A stretch of 64,000 bases of DNA from Neodiprion pinetum (lineage: Eukaryota; Arthropoda; Insecta; Hymenoptera; Diprionidae). The translations under genes were made by a program, and so were the position numbers. Shown here piece after piece: positions 16,361-27,357 of the stretch (the first letter of the stretch is position 1; the number at the start of each line of letters is the position of its first letter). The DNA is taken from positions 17,618,537 to 17,682,536 of the forward strand of contig NC_060233.1 in assembly GCF_021155775.2 (NCBI RefSeq), given 5' to 3'. The notes under the pieces were generated by a model. That model ran no database searches. It worked only from the letters and a program-made list of their open reading frames with translations, and was not told where the DNA came from.

Positions 16361-18094
16361 TACGGAAATACAGGGACCGATGACCTGGTGAATATATCCA
16401 GATGGGGCGTGAGGCAGACTACCATGGAAACGATCCGCAATGCCATGCAGAAACTAAAGTTAAATGTTAAGTGGGAGGAGCTCCGCGCACCCGAGTTACA
16501 CCAAGAGATCGTCCAGCTGCTGGTCGATATTCTGGACAAAGTCGCGAAGAGAAAGGGCCGCTGCCCGGAAAGCCCCCTGTCTACTGGTGGACTGTGGACA
16601 TTTCACAATGTCGCACGCGTTGTGTGAGAGCACGGAGGAAGCTCCAGAGGGCACGGAAGAGAAAGGAGACGGAAGCGTGCCTAGCGACGCTGACGACCGA
16701 GTTGCGAGAGGGCCGCAAACATCTTAAGATGCTTATAAAAAAAAAACAAGGAGAAGGCATGGAACGAGCTCCTGACCCAACTCGAAGCTGACCCGTGGGG
16801 GAAACCCTACAAAATCATCACGGGAAAACTAGCGGGAGCCGGTTCTCTGGCACCTGCGTACAAGGAGGATACCATCAGGGTCATCGAAGAGCTGTTCCCT
16901 CGTGGGAAAATTCATTCCAAGCTCACTATGGACAAAACAGAGAGGGTTATCAAAGAAGCTGAGGCTACGACCTTGAGGGTATCAACCCTAGAGGTAACCG
17001 AGGCATTAAGATCTAGCAACTCGGGCAAGTCACCGGGACCGGATGGGATCCCGGTGGAAGCGATTAAAGGCCTGCACGAAGCGTACCCAGACGCTCTGCC
17101 TGTCCTGTACTCTGCAATTATAGGGAAACTGAAATTCCCCAACGAATAGAACACCGCAAGGCTAATTCTGATCCCGAAGCCAAAGAAAACTGCGGAGGAA
17201 GCGGTCAAGTACAGACCTATTTGCCCACTCAACTCCATAAGCAAGCTGTACGAGAAAATTATTGCCAACGGGGTCACAACGCATCTGCACAAGGCCGTGG
17301 GACTGAGCGTACACCAGTTTGGTTTCATGAAAGGTAAATCGACTGCCGATGGCCTCAGGGCAGTGACCGATGTCATCTCTGATGCGCTCCGAAGAAAAGA
17401 GACCGCTGTTGCGGTATGTCTCAACATTAAAAATGCCTTCAACACTGCAGACTGGGTGAATATTATGGCGGCGATTTGCCGGGCTGATACCCTGGCATAC
17501 CTCATGGCGCTGATCAGCATCTATCTGCAAGAGCGCCGAATCATCGTAAAAACCACGCAGTACTCCATAGATCGGATCGTCACCAGAGGAGTCCCCCAGG
17601 GATCCGTGCTGGGACCGCTCCTCTGGAACGCTATGTACGACGGGGTAATGCGCCTCGACCTACCGGAACGTACAACGGTTACCTGCTATGCTGATGACAC
17701 GATGATTTTAGCCGTGGGAAAGACCCCGCGCATCGCGGCAGACAGGGCGAGGTACGCCACGGACATGACGGTGGAGTGGATCAGAGAGCGAGATCTGGAG
17801 GTAGCTCCACAAAAAACAGCGGCCACGACCTACAGCACGAGCAGGAACAACCAGGGAATCAGGAGCATCGAAGTACTCGGTCACCAGACCGCGTACACAT
17901 CGACGATTAAATACCTTGGAGTGACGCTGGACAAGCGCCTCGTCTACGAAGCACACATCAAGAACGCAGTGGCGAAGGCCGTTACGACCGCAACGACCCT
18001 GGGACGACTGATGCCGAACATCGGCGGACCGCGGCTCCCCCGTAGGAAATTGTACGCTGCGATAGGGCAATCAGTCGCCCTCTACGGGGCGTAA
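16361..18094 (+). pseudogene. R1-like reverse transcriptase, interrupted
   Basis: 16388-16627 and the frame-1 stretch near 16565-16745 form the region between endonuclease and RT (…KPPVYWWTVDIS…). RT proper runs from about 16928: GKSPGPDGIPVEAIKG, then a stop at 17147-17149 in a likely Trp codon, then LILIPKPKK, FMKGKSTADGL, NIKNAFNTADW, GVPQGSVLGPLLWN, CYADDTMIL (intact catalytic box) and KYLGVTLDKRL. It stops at TAA 18092-18094. All segments except the 16565-16745 stretch share one frame. Confidence 0.82.
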
Positions 18095-18829
18095 GTCTGG
18101 GCCACAGCAATGAACAAACAGACGCACCGCAACACCATTCAGAGGATATCGCGAATGGGGTCACCGCGAATTATCAGCGGATATAGAACGGTGTCCACAG
18201 AGGCGGCAGAGGTGCTGGCCGGGCAACCGCCTCTGTACCTGATAGCTCAGGTACGGCGGCAATTGTACAAGTTGGACTTGCTGAGAAAAGAGTCTCACCC
18301 CACGGAGAAGGAACGAAAATGCCCCAGGAAAAAGGACAAGAACGAGGCAAGAGCCACGACTCTGCAGAAATGGCAGAAGGAATGGGAAACAACATGCAAG
18401 GGCGCTTGGACCAGACGCTAGACGGCTAATCCCCAATATCGAACCCTGGTACCAACGGCATCATGGAGGTCTAAATTACACGCTAATACAAACGTTTACC
18501 GGCCACGGGATCTTCGGCGAATATCATCACAAATATGGAAGAAGAAGGAGCCCAAGGTGCGAATACTGCGAGGAGTAGGCAGTGGATACCCCGATGCACC
18601 CACTCTTCGAGTGCACGAGGGGAAACAACTTCAGGAAGGATAACTGGGGGTACCGCGGACCGACCCTGACTCCGGATAACTTAATGAACATCATGCTAGA
18701 AACCAAGCGCAACTGAGATGCCATATCCGGGAAAATGTCCCAAAAAGAGACTAACGACCGGAACAAAGGGTATTGAAGAACAGGAAACGAAGTTATAATC
18801 GACAATGGACTGTCAGATCACCTATATAC
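18095..18829 (+). pseudogene. R1-like ORF2 C-terminal region with decayed CCHC motif
   Basis: It continues the RT frame (ISRMGSPRIISGYRTVSTEAAE…), stops at 18419-18421, and near 18557-18620 encodes RCEYCEE, a stop, then HPLFECTRG. That is the C-x2-C…H-x4-C motif typical of the R1 C-terminus, broken by a TAG. Confidence 0.6.
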
Positions 18830-19589
18830 TATATTTACTCATTCATTTATATATTATACTTTAGATATGTATATTTTGATTTATTGACATAGTTTTATCC
18901 TACTTACCTACCGTATTTTATCTTATCTATTTTTTACACTACTTTTATAATTACCTCACTTAGTTATTTATTTATTTAATTATTAAGAAAATGTGGTAAA
19001 TAGGCCATTATGGATACTCGGGGGATAGATTTTGAGGGTTTCTTCCTTCTCAACCACAAAGGTGATGGAAGAGAGTACAGGATAGATGGGGCTTTAGAGC
19101 CAATAACGAGATATGAGATTGAACTCCCTAACGAATAACAACCCTTGGAAGGGGGCTACCCCACGTCCCTACGGGGAGTGGCTCCCGACCATGGGTGACT
19201 GACGTAGCCGGTCCGAAGCCCGGTTGAGAAAAGTAGACGGGCCTAACCGTATGTTCAGGATTCTTCTTAGTGTTCGGAGTTCACTCGAGATGGTCGCCTC
19301 GCTTGAACTTCGAACCCGACGAACGATTCCCCCTCCCTTCGACATTTCGACATGAGGCCTCCGCCGCCATCTTCAGCCAGTATTCTTCGAAAAAGCCACG
19401 ACACGTACACCTCGTGCTCTTCAATCATCCAATAGTTTTACTAACATATCCCTGGCTCACTTCGTCAAAATTAATCAACGAACTCTCGCGATTTACGCCC
19501 GTGATTCGTTCCGCGATATCGTTTCGTTTTCGGCCTCTTCAGTTTATAATTATTCGTTGAGCTCTTCCAGCTGAAAAAGCGCGTGCGCG

Positions 19590-20153
19590 CGACAAGCTTC
19601 ATCGCAGCTTTTGAGCGATTTACTGGTCACCGCGGAATTTGCTTGTCGCTCACGAGTAACTGCAGTACGAATCTTCGTGAATAACGGCACAGAATGGAAA
19701 GTGGGAAGCTGGTATCAAGGTAGTAAAATTCCACCTGAAACGCATAATTGGAGACGTGATACTCAAAGCGAACGTCAAAGCGCTGACGTCAGGGCACTTT
19801 CTCATCGGAAACCTTTCAATACAGTACGAGAACTATCGCTGAATCACCTGTCAGAATCAAGGTCATCGTGCTGGCAATTACTGCGACAGATTCTCGAAAG
19901 TTTTGGTATCGATGGTCTACAGAGTATCTCCAGCGATTCCAACGCATCCTCAAGTGGCGTCATCAAACCAACGACATTCAAATCGTCACTTGTTCTCGTC
20001 TTGGACGAACCATACTTTCCTTCGAAATCGCCACTCGCGCGCGTTAAGGCTATGCACCCGGGTTCAGACAATCTCGTTTGGGTAGTAACTGTGCGCACTA
20101 AATTCTCTTCGCTCACTAAACTTATTGTTAAGTTCTATCCTTCACCCTTATGA
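19590..20153 (+). pseudogene. BEL/Pao integrase C-terminal fragment, frame-broken
   Basis: Across frames the sequence reads FIAAFERFTGHRG, NGKWEAGIKVVKFHLKR, ALTSGHFLIG and LARVKAMHPGSDNLV…VVTVRT, in the order found in the end of BEL/Pao integrases. Frameshifts separate the pieces and no RT or LTR is present. The sequence just upstream (19266-19589) is unassigned. Confidence 0.65.
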
Positions 20154-21651
20154 ATTTCCAAAAAAATCTCGAACATTTGATGCTGCTTTGTCTTCGTCAA
20201 CTAATGCGCGTTGACGAGACGGGTAGAATGTTTCGTCGAATGCCGTATATGTATAGTAGCGAGCTAGAAGGCTGAAGGTATTACCGTGTGAGTAGAAGTT
20301 ACGCATTTTATGAGAGTTTGAGCGTTTGTTATTTCACCATTGAACGTAGAAACGGCTCAGCAAAGTTACTATCACATCAACCACATGTCAACAATTTTCT
20401 GTTCCAGTCTTAAAGATCAGTGGTTTGTTAGATATCATGTTCAAAAAAATCCGAAACTCATATGGTAATAGTGATATGTAAATCAAGAAAAAGAAATTTT
20501 TTATTTCCTTCATTCATATATTTATCCGTGACTAGTTATAAAAATTAACATTTAAACGACACACCCTAGTCGTTAAAACTCGTGTCACAGGCCACAGTAT
20601 GCGAAATATGAAAACATTGCTTCGTGTTGGCCCCCACTACCTTCCAAGCAATATATGGGTGCACTCGACTTCGCCTCACGAGTATGAGTGCAAGTAATGT
20701 CGATAAACCATATATACACAATTAATAGTGATACCTCGAAATTGCATGATAGGTAGGGCTGATATAGAGGGCGTACGTCGAATTTGGGCAACTTGGAGTA
20801 GAATCTCTTGGATACAGATACATATGGAATTTTAGTTGATTGAAACTAAAGGCTTAAAACCTGCGATCACACGCAGCCGGAATGATTCGAATAGGAGGTG
20901 AAAGGTCAAGCGGAAGAGGGAGGTGAGAAACCTCGTAACGAGTTCGCTTAAGTTGGGATATTATTGTGTATACTTGGTTTATGTAAATACTCGTAAAATG
21001 AACGGAATTGATTTTATGTCACCTAATTATTAAATATCTAATGAAATTTCATTTCATTAAACACTTCGAGGTTTTACGGGGGGTGACGTTGGATTGTCTT
21101 CATTTACAGCAGATGTCTTCGTTAGGCTGTCAATTACTTTACCTGAAGAATAAATTAGAATAAATGGCGCTGATAAACGATAAATTTCCGTTCAGGTAAT
21201 AAAAAGTTATTTGTTACAATCATGTGAAATTAATTCCGTTCATTATTGTTGATGCTGAGGTAATAATTAGCTGCAAGAGTTAAGTATCTGTTTCCCATTT
21301 CACCTTTTTAATAAGCTTCTTGTCTACAAACTTAATTACAATATCCTCAGAATCAGTTTTATAGGATTTTGAGAATGTACCAAGGGACGTATAATAGAAG
21401 TGTTGAAGCAAAAATGTAATCACACAATCGTTTGAAAAATGTCTCTGAAAATTATCTAGTTACATTTAAACACAAGAGTTTTCCATGAGACAAAAAAACA
21501 TTTTCAAAGACTAATATTGACTGAATTATATAAAGAACAGCTGACTTTATTTATAAATAAATTCGTCACAAATCGGCTAATCGTGATTATATTCTGGATA
21601 GCAATAATATGATCCACAATAAATTATGCTACTTGTTGTTTTAAACATTGT
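20154..21651. other. No gene seen
   Basis: AT-rich sequence without recognisable coding motifs, RNA genes or clear repeats. Confidence 0.5.
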
Positions 21652-22116
21652 TTAGCTCTCTCCTATTACATATCCACAATCTCTATATCTTACAACGAAC
21701 CTGGTGCAGAAGCCTTTGTACTTCCTTGTTTGTACGACAAAGCATTTGTTACTGCATTCATCACACGCAAAGTTCAGCACGAGCTCTTTTCAACAGGCAG
21801 CGTGTACGATTGTGAATTTATCTTGGACCACACCTTGATATCTAGCTTGGACTGGTGTACACTTCCAATTTGAAAGACTCAGCTTTCCAAACCTTTCTAC
21901 TACAGCATTGGTTAAAGGACGGATTGTTCCTGGAATATCCCGAGCTTCGAAGGTGCTTGGTATACCGAATTTTGATGTCACGAGTTGGCGCGCACATGAG
22001 GTCGTTGAAAAAACTAATGCTTTCGAAATCCACAGCATATTCGGATATGTAATGTATAATTTTTTCTTCGTTACAAATAAATTGACGTACTGTCTATAAC
22101 AATTATCGTAGATCAA
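21652..22116 (-). pseudogene. Unrecognised exon with one nonsense codon, zinc-type C-terminus
   Basis: One frame of about 155 codons, interrupted only by TGA 21790-21792. The first part includes FGIPSTFEARDIPGTIRP and VVERFGKLSLSNWKC; after the stop come FACDECSNKCF, GFCTRFVV and YRDCGYVIGES. The spacing of Cys pairs resembles the N-terminal part of some insect Mutator-like transposase-domain proteins, but I am unsure. It could also be a host exon. Confidence 0.35.
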
Positions 22117-22975
22117 TCACAATCCGATTCAGGTAAAACAGAGGCCCAAATTTGAGCGGGATTTACTTTTATAGAATTTTAGACAGTAATGTTATCATAA
22201 ATGAACAAAAAGTGCAATTTTTAAATTACATTCATCGCAGAATTAATAAAATTACTCACGTATGTGCATATTGGGTGGAATTCGGCTCATGCAGAAACTA
22301 TATGTATAGCATCCACGATATTTTTCACTGACAAGCAAAGATTTCAGAAACAATTTCCGGTTAAAAACAAATAATCAAAATTTCAGTCATTTTGGTCAAC
22401 AAAACCTGCTACACCACCTCCCAAAAACGTCGCTGGAGCATCATGATACTATCAGTGATCAAAGACATCGGTAAAGCAGCGTCATGAGACGTTAATAAGG
22501 AAATATCGACATACTATTAACCAAATTATCGGTACGGAACAGTCTCAACAATCCAGTAGAAAACAGTATTCCTCTTACATATTAACATACAGAAACCCAC
22601 AACAGAAGTGAATAAACAAATATCAACCTGACGAACTTGGATACTCAAGATTAATTATGGAGCGACGAGAAAGGTGGATAGCATCCGCAGATAGCATGCA
22701 AGTGGATCCTCTGCAATCCTTTTCTCGTTCCTTAGACCTTTCTCAAGAAATGAAGATATAACTTGAACACTCGAAAAATATTATTTGAATACAGTATGAC
22801 TGCATAAGGAGAATAGTTCATACGTTAACGTTAATAATAATCATATAAAATGACGAGGTGGCCTGAATCAGATACCAAGATGAGAACAGTACCGAGAAAT
22901 ACGTATTCTAAACGCTATTCGAATTATTAATGGCCGGTCAATTCATAGTTCTATATCCTCTTTGTGGATGATTAT
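22117..22975. other. No gene seen
   Basis: AT-rich spacer with no motif that I recognise. Confidence 0.5.
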
Positions 22976-22982
22976 GTCATTA

Positions 22983-23036
22983 CCATACATATGTATGTAT
23001 ATATATATATATGTATTTATATGTATATATATATCG
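22983..23036. repeat. TA/CATA-rich microsatellite
   Basis: Interrupted (TA)n with TATG units, ending in (TA)n before a (CCG)n patch (23060-23075). Confidence 0.8.
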
Positions 23037-23084
23037 TTCTATATTCTGTAAAGATATCACCACCGCCGCCGCCGCTAATGCCGT

Positions 23085-23232
23085 GTCCAAGAATCCCGAG
23101 CTTAGCCGAAGTTAACCGAACTTGCCTGAATCTATCTGGAAATACCCGAACCGAACCTACGCACTGCACACACACCACCCCGAACCTACCTAAAGTTACC
23201 CGTACTTGCCCGAATCTATCCGGAACCTAACC
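23085..23232. repeat. Diverged tandem repeats of CCCGAACYT-type units
   Basis: Two long units share …CTTGCCYGAATCTATCYGG…; shorter CCCGAACCTACC-like units lie between, ending AACCTAACCT next to the tail of the neighbouring R1-like element. Confidence 0.5.
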
Positions 23233-23533
23233 TACATACGTTTTTTTTTTCTTATTTACCGGAGGAGGTTACAATCTTCATAAGACATCCTGTTATGTAT
23301 GGATAGTGTCGGATTATTGCCGACTAATAACTCCTGCTCCGTCCTCCCGAGACATGGTGGGATCGCGTTAGCATTACTTCGCCCTGTCTCTTTTATACTG
23401 GCCGCCTCAGGTCATCTGGTCCCTAGGTCTTGTGGTAGCGGCCGCCGCCACTTTCCCAGTCACCATCGTTGTTCCGGTCGTCGTCGCCGCTGTCGCTGGT
23501 TCGCTGGTTCTAGGGTCTCCAAGGACGTCGTCG

Positions 23534-25324
23534 TCACAGCACCGTTGACGTCCTTGGTGCCCTGGTCCTTCCCCTGGTCCTCGGTCTTCCTGGTGCAATC
23601 GCGTTCCGGCGTTGGCGCATCCGCTCGACTTCCATCTTCCAGCCCATTACTTGCCGCATGAAGCTCTGGACGGCCTTCCACTGTTCTGGTCCGCGCAGCA
23701 GAGCCCTATTGACGTCAGCGCCACTGGTAACCTCTCCGGTCGTAGACTCCATCGTTGTTCGTGCTGCCCTCCACGCCGGGTAGACCAACAGCGTGTGCGG
23801 TGCATCATCCACCTTCACTTCGCAATGAAGGGATGCTGGCGTCGTTTCCCTCCCGATTCGGTGAAGGTAACTCCCGAAACAGCCGTGTCCAGTCAGGGCC
23901 TGTGTCATCTGGTGGTCCACTTCCCCGAAGGCTCGCTCGTGCCATGGCACGACGTCCCTGATGGCCTCGTGGGTCCAGCGGCCATTTCGATCCCTCGCCC
24001 ATTGCTCCTGCCAGGCCTCCAGGGTCTTCTTCCGCTCTTTGCTCTTCATGGTCGCCCGGCTGCCCCTCTGGTCTTCTTCGGGGCTCGGGATTCGCCTGCG
24101 TTCCGCCAGCCGCATGCGCTCCTCGGCCAGTAGGTCGATCGGAGGAATCCACACCAGCACCAGCACTGCCCCCGTCGACACTGTCCGATACGCGCAAGTT
24201 ACGCGCACCGCGCACAGTCGGTACTTCGCCACCGTCAGCGCTTTGCCCCACACCGGTGCTCCGTAAAGTAGGACGGAGTGCACCACGCTCGCCCATAGGA
24301 GCCTTTTCCTCTGCTTGGCGCCTCGACGCCTTGACACTATATCGTCCGCGAATCCGATGGTGTTCACGCCAACGGGCAGCTCCATCCGAAGTAGGCCGTC
24401 GTACATGACGTTGCACAGGAACGGTCCCAGCACCGATCCCTGTGGAACGCCAGCCGTCACCCATCGACTCTTCTATCCTTCTCTGGTTCTGTAAATCAGT
24501 CGCCGGTCGGTTAGGTAGCTCCTCACCATTCGGAGCAGGTAGGTGGAAAAGCTCTTGCGGTCCTCCAATGCCTCGATGATTTTGTCCCAGCGGGCCGTGT
24601 TAAACGCGTTGCGGACATCCAGCAAGACCATCGCGCACGGCTTCGTAAATCGAGCCGGCTTGGCGTTGGCCTCCACGGCGATCCTGGCGGCCACCTCGAT
24701 AGCGTTCATGGTCGACCGGCCCCTCCGGAAGCCGTATTGGTTGTCCGAGAGCTCTCCGGCCGCTTCCACACGCTTCCGCCTCGAGAGGAGCATTCTCCCG
24801 AGGAGCTTCCCGGCGGTATTGAGGAGGCAAATGGGCCTGTACCGCCTTGAGCTTCCTGGCTCCGTTGCGCCCTTCGATAGTAGGATGAGTGCCTGCCTCT
24901 TTCATATGGCGTGAAACGTGCCGGCTCCCAGACACGCGTTGAATGCCCTTAGCAGCATCCCCGGGCAGCAGGATACCGCCTCGGCTATCGCCTCGTTGGG
25001 GATCCCGACCGGCCCCGGTGCCTTGCCAGCTGCCAAGCGTCTCGCTGCCGCTTCGATTTCCCCGCTGGTAAAGGGTGGTGGTGGTTGATCCTCCTCCCTG
25101 GCCGCCGCGGCGCTCTGGTTCAGCGGCTCTTCTCGCGCTAGGAAGAGTTCCGCCACCAAGCGCTCCATTTCTTCCGGGTCGTGGAGAGGTTGCGCCCTCC
25201 TGCGGAGGCGCTTCGTCACCAGGTGGCATGGAAGACCCCACGGGTCGGCCTTCACCATCTCGAGGAGAGCTCTCCAGCATCGCTCCTTTCTGGCCTTGAT
25301 GGCCAATCGTAGGTCCTTGCGCAT
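23534..25324 (-). pseudogene. R1-like reverse transcriptase and C-terminus, interrupted, with internal deletion
   Basis: 24902-25324 holds APGPVGIPNEAIAEA; 24473-24793 holds NQYGFRRGRSTMNAIE and LLDVRNAFNTARWDKI; 23534-24460 holds GVPQGSVLGPFLCNVMYDG and GFADD. Directly after FADDI the frame jumps to RRRGAKQRKRLLWASVVHSVLLYGAP, which in the family lies about 100 residues later, so the connecting region is deleted. The C-terminal zinc motif has lost Cys residues (SLHCEVKVDDAPHTLLVYPAW). Confidence 0.78.
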
Positions 25325-25810
25325 GGTCCTGAATTCCGCCAGCCGGATCTCCCAGTCGACGTCCTTCTTCCTCGCCGTTCACTGTGCCCGTCTCCTGGCT
25401 CTTAGACAATTGCCGCGAAGGTCCGCCACCTCGGGCATCCACTAGTGCACCGCGGACCTCCCGCGGGGCGCTCTTCTTCGCAGCATGGAGGCGTCGCACG
25501 CTCGCGCGATGGCCGCCATCGTCTCCTCTACCAGGTCTTCCGTAGATTCGCACTTCCCGCGCAATAGGACGTTCTACGCGACGATGGCCTTCCTAAAAGC
25601 CGCACGATCCAGCCTACGAGTGGCCTACCCCTTCTGGGTCCCATGTTGCACGGGCTTGGCAGCCTGGCCCATCCACAAGAACGAGATGTAGCCATGATCG
25701 CTGAGACTCTCCTCGCTCTCGAGGACGCGCCACAAAGAAATAGCCGCCGCAAGTCCTGCGCTGGCCAGGGTCACGTCGATGATGGAGCTCGACCCAGTGT
25801 GCTCTCACGC

Positions 25811-26300
25811 TCACGTTGCCACGGAACCCTGGTTGAGCACCCGGAGGTCGAGCCTCGTCGAAAACTCACTCAGGAGCAGTCCCCTCTCGTCCGTCTGTGC
25901 CGAACCCCACCCGGCGGACTTTGCGTTGAAGTCCCCGGCTACCAGGGCCCAGCCGCTACCGTGGCCGCGAATGCTGTACTCCAGGACGTCCAGCTGTCCA
26001 ACGAAGATGTCGATGCTGTTGTTTTGCGAGAAGTAACAGTTGTAGACTCTGGGGCTGCCGATCCACGCCCGCACGAAGCCCGTACCCCGGCCGCCCGGCC
26101 TGAGGGGTACGTTGCTGTTGGTAATTGCGATCGCCGCGCTCGCCATGTCATCCTGTAGCCACTCTTCGGGGGCTCCAGCGCGGTTGACCTCGGAGAGCAG
26201 AAGGACGTCCGCACGCTTCTCCCTGGCCGTCTGGAGCATTAGATCCTGGATAACCCGGCATTTGTTTTCATTGAGTTGGAGGAAGTTAATCATCTCCTCG
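25811..26300 (-). pseudogene. R1-like endonuclease domain
   Basis: NFLQLNENKCRVIQDLMLQT, VLLLSEVNRAG with the catalytic Glu, GTGFVRAWIG, and ALVAGDFNAKSAGWGS with Asp-Asn. This is the typical N-terminal endonuclease of R1-group ORF2. It ends at a stop near 25811; the rest of the domain (His box) continues in broken frames at 25330-25810. Confidence 0.78.
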
Positions 26301-26892
26301 CTCGGTTTAGTTCCCTCAAAAAGGTCGCGCACTGGCTGGCGCGAACCCAGGACGTGGCCGGCCGAGGCCGGACCATCAGCCGCCGCGCAGACGCTGCATC
26401 TCGGGTCTCTCGTGCAGGCTTTGTAGAGGTGACCGTCCTGTCCGCACCTCATGCAGCTCGTCGACCCGTCGACCGGGTCCCCGTAGTTGGCGGGCCATGA
26501 CACCGGAAGCACCTGACGACCTGTGTGTGCTCCCGGACTCGGCAATTGATCCATCTCACCTTGAGTCTTCCCTCCTGCGTAATCTTCTTCGCGTCCTCGG
26601 CGGGCAGGCGAAAGATAGCCATCTGGGTGTCGCGGAACGCTGGTCGGAGGGCCACAGCGTAGTCGGGGCAGGAGGTGAAGGTTACCAGAGCATTCCTGAT
26701 CTCCGCCTCGTCTGTGACCTCGTCAAGGTTGTGAACCTCGATAGTAGTCTGTGGGAGCAGTGTGCGCACCATCGCTACTTCTCCGAGAGTTGAGGCGAAT
26801 GCCGCGTGGAGCTCCGATACACCGCTGCTCCCCTTCTCCAGCTCCAGGAGGAGGTCGCCCACCCATGGTGGCATAGTTGGTTGTGCCGCCAA
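26200..26892 (-). pseudogene. R1-like ORF1 (gag-like), frame-broken
   Basis: The first part in 26449-26892 includes TTIEVHNLDEVTDEAEIRNA, the usual ORF1 fold before the knuckles, and RCFRCHG. A frameshift near 26515 leads to another frame with CMRCGQDGHLYKAC and CSVCAAADGPASAGH, so three CCHC-type knuckles were present. ORF1 proteins of this group coat the RNA. Confidence 0.7.
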
Positions 26893-26964
26893 TCCCCTTC
26901 ACGATGACGGCGTCGGCCGGCACGGGCCTGCGACGGCGTCCTTGAGCTTCCTCAAGGAAAAAAT

Positions 26965-27357
26965 CGGATCATCATGGTCCAGTCAAAATAATCGAAAGGA
27001 AAGACTCGATTTTTGAGACTTTTTGAAGATTTTTCATAACGTTCCAAGATGGCGTTTCGTTTGTTGAAAATGTTTAAAAAGCTAGGAAAAAATGGAATAA
27101 AAAATCCGCCCATCATGGACTAGGTGTCAGTATGATCGGAATAAGACACTAGATTTTTCATAATTTTTTCAGATTTTTAAAAACGACCATTTTCGAAAAG
27201 GGTTCGAATAATATTAAAAAAAAAAAACTGTTGGCGAAAAATATTTGAAAAAATTCAGGAGTGCCTTTGTCAAATGGTAGAATCGTATAAGAAGTCGCGG
27301 AACGAATCAAAAATGGTGTGGGAAAAAAGGGGTAAGTTTGACGTGGAATGCCCCATA
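26965..27357 (+). mobile_element. MITE fragment with GGGGCATTC-type end
   Basis: It ends …GACGTGGAATGCCCC and runs straight into (AT)n. The interior matches 42105-42390 and the inverse of 41708-41990 through shared strings such as AAAAATTCAGGAG, AGTATAAGA/CGTATAAGA and GGAATGCCCC/GAATGCCCC. It is a second copy of that palindromic family. Confidence 0.65.

Larger units (their letters stand above)
15870..19265 (+). mobile_element. R1-like non-LTR retrotransposon, 5'-truncated and inactivated
   Basis: Order on + is endonuclease, RT, C-terminal zinc region, 3' UTR. The NAFNTA and YADD motifs and the endonuclease before RT point to the R1 group. The main reading frame is interrupted by stops (16358, 17147, 18092, 18419) and by a paired frameshift (about 16565 and 16745). 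The 3' UTR (18830-19265) has a GC-rich hairpin around CTACCCCACGTCCCTACGGGG. Confidence 0.8.
23241..26950 (-). mobile_element. R1-like non-LTR retrotransposon, GC-rich, inactivated
   Basis: On minus: ORF1 with zinc knuckles, endonuclease, RT, C-terminal region, ending in a T run at 23241-23250 that is a poly(A) tail on this strand. It is strikingly GC-rich against the AT-rich surroundings. It carries frameshifts in ORF1, several stops in RT and an internal deletion after the catalytic box. Confidence 0.82.

Noticed and set aside
23299..26892. Many + strand open frames in the GC-rich island
   Set aside because: Shadows of the minus-strand R1-like element; GC-rich DNA has few stops in any frame, and no motifs are seen on +.
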